From Sparassis latifolia (taxonomy: Eukaryota; Basidiomycota; Agaricomycetes; Polyporales; Sparassidaceae): a DNA stretch of 64,000 nucleotides. Positions 54,841 through 64,000 of the stretch are shown here, piece after piece (the stretch's first letter is position 1; every line of letters begins with the position of its first letter). The stretch covers positions 1,550,001 to 1,614,000 of the forward strand of contig CM031557.1 of assembly GCA_018466975.1 (NCBI GenBank), written 5' to 3'. The notes below the pieces were generated by a model. That model made no database searches, was not told the DNA's origin, and saw only the letters and a program-made list of their open reading frames with translations. The position numbers were made by a program, and so were the translations under genes.

Positions 54841-56224
54841 TGTGCGGTGTGAGATGTGGATCCAGGGGAAATCTGAGCAGATGCTGGGGAACGCTGGAAG
54901 TCACCACGGAGGTTTTATAGGTATGAACATTCTACGGCCAGGTCCATCCATGTGACTGGCGATGGAATTCCCCGATGATTTTTCCATGATACACTCGCAC
55001 GATTTCCCCGTGGTTTCCCCCACACTTCCCCGGATTACGTTTGCCGAAACCTTTTCGCCTCTTTTCGCGGACCGCTGGAGAGTCAGGTACGCTTGCATAT
55101 CATCACATCGGATCAACATGACACAAGTTCTGCTTCCGGAGGAGACATGGCCACCTGAACAACGCCAGCGCGCGCTAGAGGCTCGCATGTCGTACAGCTA
55201 AGCCAAGGTCTGCATTCCCCTTCATTCCAAGTTGTGTGAGGAATGTCCACTTCCTGTCAGAAAAGCTATAAACTCCTAACCGTGACAAAGCCCACGCTCC
55301 GGGCCGTCCAAACCGCATACGAGACTGCGATGCTTCAAGTCGAGCTCACCTCAAGGCACAAATGTTTATGCTTGTCCGACCATCATACACGGATTTGCTT
55401 CGCGTCGGGACAGTTACTCCATGCCGAGATGGGGCAGCATCCAGGCAGTTTCAGACGTCAATATTTCAATTCCCCGACGGCCCGTCCCAGATTCGTTACA
55501 CAGATTAGCCACTGACTCCAGATCTTCGCAAGGAGAAGCCTCAAGGACCCGGAGTCCATATGTCCGATGTCATGTTTATTCGTACTGCATATGATACTTC
55601 TTCGCTCTGTGCGTTTCGCTAGACGAGTACCGAGGCAGGAACAACCTGGGAATGACTTGGGTACGCACTGTGCGCGGAGTGATGAGTCCGGGATATGGCT
55701 TCGCGAAGATGCTACCATCATGATAACAATAGCTTCGGCGCCATCACGTGGCAGAGTCGCAACTTGAACCACAACTTTAAGGCAGTCTGAGCCTGAATCT
55801 TGACATCGTCAGAATTATGCTGGCGGTCGAAGCTGTGCGCACGTCGCATGAACGACTTAGATGTGCCCAAGTATCTGCCTTGACGAATGTGTATAGGCCT
55901 GGCACATGAAGATAGTACTAAGACCTACACGATGGACTCGAAGAGGAAGTGAAATCTGCAGGTGGGTAGGCATTACTTCATAGAAAATATAGATGGGCAA
56001 CCTACTTAAGCCTGCTGCATTCTGGTGTCATCAGAAAGCGCTGCCAACGAGTCCCGAGTTCCGGAATGAAGCTGCGTGCAGCAGAGGAAAAACGAATAAA
56101 CTCAGACAGAAGTGAAGTCTGAGTCAGACGATGAGAAAGAAGGTCTTGGATTCATCGATATCCCCCCCCGGCACTTTGCAGTGGCGAGGTGAAAGGTTCG
56201 AGCTCAAAAGCGTTGTGTAAGATC

Positions 56225-56296
56225 GTTGGCGCACCTGTGTGATCGCGCCGACGCCAACCAGTCGGTGCGTCGATCGAACCCTCTGCACCGACTGGT
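56225..56296. other. Two consecutive hairpins with perfect stems
   Basis: GTTGGCG (56225-56231) pairs with CGCCAAC (56252-56258). Directly after, ACCAGTCGGTGC (56257-56268) pairs perfectly with GCACCGACTGGT (56285-56296) across a 16-base loop. No flanking gene explains them. They could be a MITE end, a small-RNA precursor or a binding site. Confidence 0.65.
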
Positions 56297-57118
56297 GGTG
56301 ACACCCATAGAACTCACCAACAATGGTGTATGCTCAATAAACTGAAGTGTTCCTTACGACGGGTTTCTATGGGGTGAGGGAGGCCATATATATCCTCATT
56401 CGCCCTCATGTCGCACTAGTGATGCATATAGCACGAGGCTGGTGGCTCACAGACGCCAGTCGCACTGTGTTAGTTGAGAACGTCTCGCTTCCCCCATACT
56501 GTAAGACCGCTACCTCGTCTGACATATCAAGAATGAGACAGGGTTGCCTAATAGACATGCATCAGTCGGCCGTTATCTCAGAGGTTTTGCTGCATTTTCT
56601 CAGCAGAGGGCCTGTTAGGATTTGATGCCACGAATGCATTCAAAGCGAGATGTCAAAGAGTGGACTGCACATTTTTCGTGCGTAGATAAACACTGAGACG
56701 CCCACGGACAAATTTGTCTGCTAGCGATCCTCCATAAGGCGAACTGGGCCTCAAAGCATGAAGGTTTGACCGGAGATATTCTTCGCAACAAATTCGGTGC
56801 ATTCATCGCCAAGAGACCGAAGGTGATGAGGACAGACCACTTAGAATTAAACATTTTGGCGCTACGATATAATGGGCTAAGGAAATCGGGTATGCACGGA
56901 GAACAAGCGAAAGGGCTCACCCACATGCAATTCAGAGACAATGGGAACTGAAGGAGAGCAGGTCACTGGTTGAAATCTGTCTTATAAATGTGTCTACCAA
57001 CGTCCGCAGACTCGATCCCCGAGCAGCTTCCCGATGCGAACCCGCGCTAGCGTGAATACTTCTGCCTGTGGTGCCAACATGTCGGCCTGGTCGAGTCTTC
57101 CAGGGCTGAACTCGGACT

Positions 57119-57166
57119 CTCCAGAACGCGAACTCTCCAGAACGCGAACTCTCCAGAACACGAACG
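57119..57166. repeat. 16-bp tandem repeat, three copies
   Basis: CTCCAGAACGCGAACT occurs twice in a row and a third time with two changes (57119-57134, 57135-57150, 57151-57166). It is a small minisatellite with no coding context. Confidence 0.8.
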
Positions 57167-59365
57167 CTTTCATATCCACCTAGCCACATCGAAAGACGCG
57201 ACCCAGAGGAAGGGCTTCTCGGCGACAATTGTAGGAAGACGAGTCGCACATGTGATGGTCGAGACGATAACGAGCGCATGTACGCCAAGATAGTCGCAGA
57301 AGCCCCGGTTCGTCCAAGGTTTTGCATATCTATGGGCGGGACTCACACGAGTAGCTTCGGAGCGGCTTCGGAGCTATGGAGCATGGCTTGTTCACTGATC
57401 GCAATGCCAAGAGGCCGAACAGCATGATCCGGCTGGTGCAGGATGCGGTATGGCAGCGCTGGGACAATGGGATGCGCTAATTGTGGACTGCGGGACACAA
57501 CGAATACAACAAGGTGGCGGAAGCGCTGCCAACTTCGCCCGTTCATTGACAGGACGTCGACAGGGTTAGAAGGATGTGGTACTAGTGCGGAAACCAGGGA
57601 CGCTTTATCCGTGGAAAGTCGCACGATCTGATGAGGGCCAGGTCATTCGCAACAATATTAATGATGCGTCAAGTGTGAGGGCCTCGAATACCGGAACGGA
57701 GGTCAATCATAACGCCATACATCGTCATACACATGAGCAGCACGTCTACAACCATCTTCGCCAGGAAAGGGTGGGATGGCCTAGGTTTGACGGAGGCATC
57801 TTAGGGTTGAGTAGATTCCAAGAATATCCAGTATCCAGTATGCACTGCGGAGACAGTTGAAACTGAGAGAATTATCAGGACCGTCGTCCACTGTGGGGTT
57901 AGGACGTGGAGGATAACGCGCTTCGGTACATTCTGAGAAGCAGACCCAGATGGTACATTTGTGTTCCTCTCAACGAAAGACAACGGGAAACGTGGATGAA
58001 TGTAAATGGTGCCAGTCGACACGGGACAAGTTGATATTCTTGTGAATAATTGCGAGAGCGCCATTGACTTGTGACTCGAAGGTTTGTGTTGAACAGCCGA
58101 CCAATCACACCCCGGTCATAGAGTAGGTTACACCAAAGGAAGATATTTCGATTCACTAGAAGCGTGAAGGCAGGATGAGAAGATATGCAATTATTTCCCC
58201 TTTAAACTTAAAACTCACGAAGTTTGATTGCAACTTATCTATAACGTATGGAAGAGTTAGTGAATGAGGGGGTAATTGTCTACCAGCTGTCCGAGGAAGG
58301 AGATTATAAAAATCTCTCCAAGTAGGAGAAGCCGACGGGAAGGCTCTAAGAATTGCGCTTGTCCTCTCTTCGGCATACAAGACTATGAAGCATGTGAGGT
58401 CGTCGGCCACAATCAAGAGCTCATATCAGAGAAGTCACAATGGACGATAAGGTTTACACCACGTCTAGACGAGCGGGAGAGCTGCTGCATTTGGCTCGTG
58501 CTTGAGATTATTTGCGACTAGTGTAGACAAATAGTGATCTTGTTAAGATAGGGATGACGGCCGTAATATAGAACTAGTGCACATTACTGTATTTTGAAGG
58601 GCTACGAAACCAGAAAGAATAGCATGTGGTCACCAGGCTGACACCAGTTCCTGTTCATCTGTAGAGCTTGGTTGAAGACTTCATCGTAGCGAGAGTGGTA
58701 GAGTGAAAAGGGTAAGGATCTGAAAATATCGGATAGAGTGTTCCTTGATGCAGCCCGCTGAATAGAGACACATGTTATCTGCCATCGAGTGACGTTAAAG
58801 AGATTTTTTCAACGGGTAAGCAACTTATCTTTGAAATTGAACAATGACCTCGTTTGAACCAGGCTCAGGCTAGCGTACTTAGTACTAACTTGAAGCCAGC
58901 ACATCACGTGCACGACGCACGCTCTACTCACCGCCAGCGGTTCAAGGTGATCGACTCTAAGTTCTCTTCAGGAGTGCTCAGAGAAGGTATTGTTTCATAT
59001 GAAAGCTGATGCAGAGAGAAGTGGGTCATTTTTGACCGTTTAGCTAATCTGGTAGGTCCTTTCTCCAATTCTGATACGAAGCTGATAAGCAGGTGGGCAT
59101 CACGTCTTCCAATTCGCGGTGTAGCTCCGCCGGAGCGGTGAGTGAGACGTCTGTTCCCGGATGGCGCGTTATCATGACATATCGACACACTGGGCATTCT
59201 TTTCTAGATGTGACTGCTTCAAAAAGATAGCTTCGGCATGTCCTATCGTCGTCGTGGAACTTGTGCTCAGGGCGCACCCGAGCTTATGTCCCGTCACATA
59301 AATGTACCGCATGTGTAGTCACTCTTCTATCGGTGTCCCATTACTCCTTCTCCTCCTCCTCTGTC

Positions 59366-62300
59366 ATGGCCGATACGGGGACTCTGTCGCCTCTTTATGA
59401 CGACGATAAACAGTTCTCTCAACATGGCTCTATCGAGAAGAAGTTGGACGACATCGATGTCACTATCGACGATGAGCAGAAGCTGAAGGAGGTCGAGGAA
59501 TTCAAGGAACGCATCGATAACGACGAGGCTACTGAAGACGAGTATCGGGTTGAGGAAGCTTACGAGGTTGCGATTAAGGTATAGCGGTACACCCAGCTGC
59601 GTATCTACCGCAGAAGATATTGCATCTACATCATCTTAACAGGTCCTGTCCACGAGGGATGATCCCGAACTTCCATCTATCACCTTCCGGAGCGTCCTGC
59701 TTGGTCTTGGGTTTTCCGCGTTCGGAGCGTCAGTGATTTGTTTGTAGAGTACATGATCGGCGATCTGACTGTCACTGACAGCGTACTGGCGCAAATATAC
59801 TATTTCAAACCTCAGACGTTGAGCGTCTCGAGATTACTCTTGCTTATTCTCACCTATTGGTTTGGAAGTGGCATGCATCTGTTCCTTCCTTCGAGAGGGA
59901 CATTCAAGTATCTCAACCCTGGACCATTTAATAGTATGTTTGTTTTTATGGTCTTTGTGCTTCTCTGAGTTTCTCCGACAGTCAAGGAACACGTCGCCAT
60001 TCTCATCATGTCCTCAACTGCTGCCACTTCTGCGACGGCAATTCAGGTCATCTCTGTGCAAATGTGTGAGTTGTATGCTGTAGAATGAGATAGACTTGAC
60101 GGTTGATGATTCTCTGTGGAACTCAGTGTATTATGACAACAACATGGTTTGCGTTTCACCGCAGACACTGTAACTTATTGACGTGAATGGTTCTTTTTTT
60201 CAGAATGCCGGAATCGCGATATTCACTCTAATATCCTCTCAGCTCATTGGCTACGGTTTTGCGGGAGTATTGCAGGATGTACTCGTATACCCATCGAAAT
60301 GTTTCTGGCCCGCGAATAGTGAGTTTCATAAGTGCTGTCTTCAGGCATTCCGTGGAGTACTCACGAGTGTTTTCATAGTCTACATTGCCAACCTCCTACA
60401 GGCACTGCACTATGACAAGCAGATGACGTCGAAACGCGTGCGATTGTTCTGGGTACTGTTTGCAATCATGTTCTGCTGGGAAATTGTCCCTGAATGTAAG
60501 TCTTTGGGTTTGAGAGTCGATATGATAACGTGTCTGATATTTTTGCCCAAAGGGATCTTCCCACTTCTCACTGGAGTCTCGATCTTCTGTTTGGCAGACA
60601 ACAACAGTGTCGCTTTCCGAAACATCTTCGGGGGTGCCAGCAACAACGAGGGCATGGGCTTGCTTGCTGTATGCTTCGACTGGAACTACGTCACCAGTAG
60701 TTCCATGTGGTTGCCACTTATGTACCAGCTCAACATGGATATCGGGGTTTGCTTGACCTATATACTTATGGCTACGGTTTACTACGGCAACCTATGGAAG
60801 GCACAGTCATTCCCGTGGATGAGCCAAGCGCTTTTCGTGCGTATCCGATCCCAATATCTTTGAAGCATAATTTGATGATCGTGATTTTTAGAATAGCACT
60901 GGAAGCCAGTACAACCAGACTGCCCTGCTTACCAATGGCAAGTTCGACCCTGTCAAGTACGCAGAACTCGGTGTAGGTTGCCTGCTTTGCGTGTAACATA
61001 TTTGCACTGCTGACCTTGATATCTTTGCAGCCCGCCTACTATTCCGTCACCTACGCCCTGTCCCTTATTACGTCTAATCTGTCTCTTGCTGCGATGGTTA
61101 CACACGTCGGCCTTTACCACTGGGATGACCTCAAACCCTTCATTCTCTCGCTCAACCCTTGGAACAGGCAGAGCTTCGCCATCCACGATGCTGTGAGTGA
61201 CCGCCATTATACCCGGGGAAGTTCCGTTATTCGATGCATTTCCCGAGCTTGTAGCATCACGAGAAGATGAAGGCATACAAACAAATTCCGCGTTGGTGGT
61301 ACGTCTTCGTGCTGTTAGCTGCGTACGGTATGGCACAAGCAAGTGAGTACGCCAGCGCGGAGTCGGTGGCCACTTTCTCACGTCTGTCGATCAGCGAATT
61401 ACACCGGCCGCTCCCAATTGCCGTGGTGGCTGCTCACCGTGATTTTGATCATCGGGTTCCTCTTCACTGTACTCTCTGCGACCTTGAGCGCTACGATTGG
61501 ATTCTCCATTACCCCTACTGGCTTCTTCGAGATGATCACCGGTGTGTTGAGCTTGCTTGGAATGTCTGTGTGTCTCCAAACTAACTTCATTCGCAAGGCT
61601 ACATGAGACCAGGCTATGCGGTCGCGAATATGTATGGCGCTCTTTACGGAGGACAGCCTATGTCGCAGGGTGTGAGCTTCTTGCAAGATCTGAAGCTTGG
61701 TGTGTATGCCAAACTTCCACCCCGTTCCACATTTGCAATGCAAATTTCTGGTAAGAGCTAAGCTTAAGCTCGACGCGACGTACACTGAAATTGGGATGAG
61801 CACAGGAACTATTGTCGGAGCCCTCTTGAACTGTAAGCTTCTTTTGACCGAGATCAAGCGAGATTATTATAGTTGCGTAGATGTCATGATGTTATCAATC
61901 ATCAATGCGCAGAGACCGGGTATGTTCTTCATAAAGTGTCGTCCTTGACACGTTTAATCACCTGAATCCGATATGTAGCGCTGCTCTCAATATCTGGCAC
62001 TCGGTAAATCTTCTAGAGTTCCTATGCTTTGCAGTTGTTGACAGTATCCCCAGCTTGTGGTCGGGTCAGAACGCCCAGGCGTATAACTGTTAGTTATGTC
62101 CTGACACATGCAATGCCATATCTGATGCCAACGATCACGTAGCGAATGCCATCTCTTGGGGCGCCCTCGGTTCAGAAATGTTCGGGTCCAGTGGAACCTA
62201 CCATATGGTACCCATTGCGCTGGCCATCGGTCTATTCCTTCCTGTTCCTTTTTACATCGCTGTACGTGATGCCAGGTCGTCTGGATAGTGATCCTCACCA

Positions 62301-62926
62301 GAGCTTGCCTTCGTAGCACCGCATTTGGCCCAAAGCCGGCTTCCAGCACATCAACACGTCCATCATCCTCGGTGTGCGTCTTGCGTCTATTTTCGTCTGG
62401 TCCTGATCTCACACTACTCTCAGTACTCCGACTATTTGTATGTCGGCATCAACACTCAAGTCAAGTGAGTCTCACCAGATGTCAAGAAGGCGGAAATTTA
62501 ACTAATGCTTCTTGCAGCACTTCGATGGCTGTCGGGATCTTCTCCCAATGGTGGGTGCGCAAGCACTATCCGCGCTGGTTCACGAAATACAAGTAGGTGG
62601 CGTGATTTTTCTCATGGATGTTTCTTACCAATAGCCCTTCGCAGCTACATCGTTGCTGCGGCTCTGGATGGTGGGACTCAAGTCATCATGTTCATCCTGA
62701 ACTTCGTGCGTACCGTTCCAAAGCTTGACTCATACGTGTTGCTCACATGCTGGCCATTACGACTAGGCCTTGTTCGGTGCAGCAGGTACTGCCCACCCCT
62801 TCCCTGAATGGTGGGGCAATGGTAGGTCTCCCACGCTTCTACTTTCTGTGTGCATTGCGGGTAAACTGACCGTATATTTCAGACTACAGCTTGTCTGCGG
62901 ATAGATGTGTCTTCCCTAACCAGTAG
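59366..62926 (+). CDS. OPT-family oligopeptide transporter
   Basis: A proton-coupled importer of small peptides in the plasma membrane is expected. Exon 1 (59366-59578, 71 codons) starts MADTGTLSPLYDDDKQF and is acidic and cytosolic. About fifteen short exons follow. Family motifs appear in order: DDPELPSITFRSVLLGLG, AQIYYFKPQTLSVSR, YLNPGPFN, STAATSATAIQVISVQ, GIAIFTLISSQLIGYGFAG, YPSKCFWPAN and ADNNSVAFRNIFGGASNNEG. Later come WYVFVLLAAYGMAQA, GFSITPTGFFEMITG, MRPGYAVANMYGALYGGQP, WSGQNAQAYN, ANAISWGALGSEMFG, FSQWWVRKHYPRWF and AAALDGGTQVIMFIL. The gene ends CVFPNQ with TAG at 62924-62926. It has at least 12-14 hydrophobic segments. Introns are about 50 bp. No break is evident, though each splice was judged by eye. 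Confidence 0.9.
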
Positions 62927-63348
62927 CGTTTACCTTCTCCCTGTCGTGTGTACCATCATCTGTTAGATTGTGGATATTTTTACTATTCGAATCTTTCCTT
63001 TTTTTGGGCTCCATGCTAATTGGTGGTGCCATGTGAGCGCTGCAAGTCTAGTTCCGATATTGGTACCTTGAATGAATGCTCCAAGTTCCTAGGGCAGCTC
63101 CAGATTGCTTGCGTTAATACTCGCGAGGCTTCAAGGAGGAAGCGCAGAAGTACCGCGAAAGAGTATAAGTTACATCCGGAACTATGATCGTCTATATACA
63201 TGTCGCTAAGAATAAACATCGTTCAGGCATGGGTGAAATGCATAACGACTGCTCTCCAGTAGCATTATCGAATAACCCTCGGGGGTCGGGCGTAAACTAG
63301 GATGTTTTGAATGCGGAGGAGAGTCAATAGTGAAGGTACGTGGTGACA
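62927..63348. other. Convergent intergenic gap
   Basis: 422 bp between the OPT stop and the stop of the minus-strand glycosyltransferase gene. It should hold both 3' ends. No gene or repeat is seen. Confidence 0.5.
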
Positions 63349-64000
63349 TCATCGTCGTGAGAGCTCTTCCCGCACAGCCTGCACGACGGCATTCGGCTCT
63401 ATGGGTATTCTCTGATTCAAGGACGACTCGTCTGGAAGCATGACTGGAGGCAAGGAGTCTCCGGTGAATTTTCTAGGGTGCCATGAGTAAAGCTCAACGA
63501 TCACCAGACGTGGACTGACCGATCGTTCCACCATGCCATGTATCTCAGGCCCAGCGAACGCGCGGCGAACTCTTGATCACGAACGAATGTCCCAGGAGGG
63601 AAGAACTCCATGAGTATCGGTCCTGACTCCGCTTGTTCTTGGGATGACGGCGCAGAAGGCGAAGCAAGTGATGACGAAGGAGAAGGCGACATAAAAATGC
63701 TATCCGCTAGGTGGAATCCATAGGGACCGAGTACGACCTGAAGAGACAAATGTCCATTGAGCGAAACGGCGAAGAGCACATGTCGAGCGAAGACACGGTC
63801 AGTAGGCCTAGTAGCACTCACACTTGATCTGGCAACTGCATTCATCCGTTCTTCCCATTCCCACCCGTGCACATCCACGCTCCCGTTCCCTCTCACTACG
63901 AACACTTCGCTCGCCAGGCCCTCTCCCTGCAGGTCCGCCAGGCCTGCGACGAGCGCCTCGTGATGATCGTCTCGCAGACGGGGGCCCGCAGTGAACGGCT
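63349..64000 (-). CDS. GT61-type (DUF563) glycosyltransferase, C-terminal part
   Basis: The gene enters from beyond the right edge on the minus strand. The visible frame holds ASEVFVVRGNGSVDVHGWEW, and an intron from about 63829 to 63744 leads to VVLGPYGFHLADSIFMSP, LMEFFPPGTFVRDQEFAARS and LGLRYMAWWNDR. A 49-bp intron (GTCAGT donor after the WWNDR codons) leads to KFTGDSLPPVMLP and a basic C-terminus ending ELSRR at 63349. The GP-x-G-x-x-x-AD and MEFFP-x-G blocks resemble the GT61 (DUF563) domain of fungal and plant xylosyl- or GlcNAc-transferases acting in the secretory pathway. The N-terminal anchor lies outside the window. Substrate unknown. Confidence 0.75.

Larger units (their letters stand above)
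54841..59365. other. Long intergenic region
   Basis: About 4.5 kb without a supported gene between the divergently oriented MFS and OPT transporter genes. Frames are short and unrelated to families I know. A minus-strand piece at 59277-59044 ends with CPVC and C-H spacing that recalls a RING finger but lacks the first half. A hairpin pair (56225-56296) and a 16-bp tandem repeat (57119-57166) are listed separately. Confidence 0.5.

Noticed and set aside
56190..56215. tRNA-like B-box (GGTTCGAGCTC)
   Set aside because: No A-box, cloverleaf or acceptor stem could be built around it.
59044..59277. RING-finger-like piece on the minus strand
   Set aside because: Only a CPVC pair and an H/C region are present; the first zinc-binding half is absent and the upstream sequence belongs to the OPT promoter.

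Overview
The window reads as nuclear DNA of a mushroom-forming basidiomycete (Agaricomycetes). The evidence is gene models with many introns of about 47-60 bp with GT..AG ends and CT-A branch-like motifs, KDZ and Plavaka DNA transposons, a Ty3/gypsy LTR retrotransposon, a DUF7918 gene, and a HET-domain gene.

The left half (1-31936) is a nested transposon. A Ty3/gypsy element on the minus strand has a 5' LTR at 30850-31936, gag-protease reading leftward from 30651, and a pol gene ending at 793; its 3' LTR is cut by the window start. Its pol gene is split by a 19.3-kb DNA transposon (3870-23198) with 88-bp terminal inverted repeats (TIRs), a 7-bp target duplication and GC-rich subterminal repeat arrays. 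This insert is a KDZ-class transposon. It encodes a CxC2-type zinc-cluster/RNase H-fold KDZ transposase, a TET/JBP-family 2-oxoglutarate dioxygenase (5-methylcytosine oxidase), a protein with a divergent HMG box, a Cys-cluster/coiled-coil protein, two further passengers that are broken, and one small passenger gene that is intact. The set matches the KDZ-TET/JBP association reported for basidiomycetes. The arrangement here, inside a gypsy pol gene, is specific enough to verify base by base.

Almost every gene in the nested elements carries premature stops. All 27 that I could place in an otherwise continuous frame are TGA or TAG, each one C-to-T change from CGA or CAG; none is TAA. This looks like methyl-cytosine deamination, in DNA that itself encodes a methyl-cytosine oxidase. 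The two gypsy LTRs are nevertheless almost identical, so damaged copies seem to have moved recently, probably in trans.

From 31937 to about 42150 there is older mobile and broken material: a gene of unknown family cut by the gypsy LTR, a Ran1/Ksp1-like kinase pseudogene lacking its catalytic loop, a nearly intact Plavaka (CACTA-like) transposase, an LTR remnant, an AT-rich repeat tract and a decayed DUF7918 copy.

From about 43.8 kb to the end the window is ordinary genic DNA: an apparently functional DUF7918 gene, a HET-domain gene, PWP2 (ribosome biogenesis), a sugar-type MFS transporter, an OPT oligopeptide transporter and the 3' end of a GT61-type glycosyltransferase gene. I saw no rRNA, tRNA or CRISPR. 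Exon boundaries quoted are read by eye from splice consensus and frame continuity.
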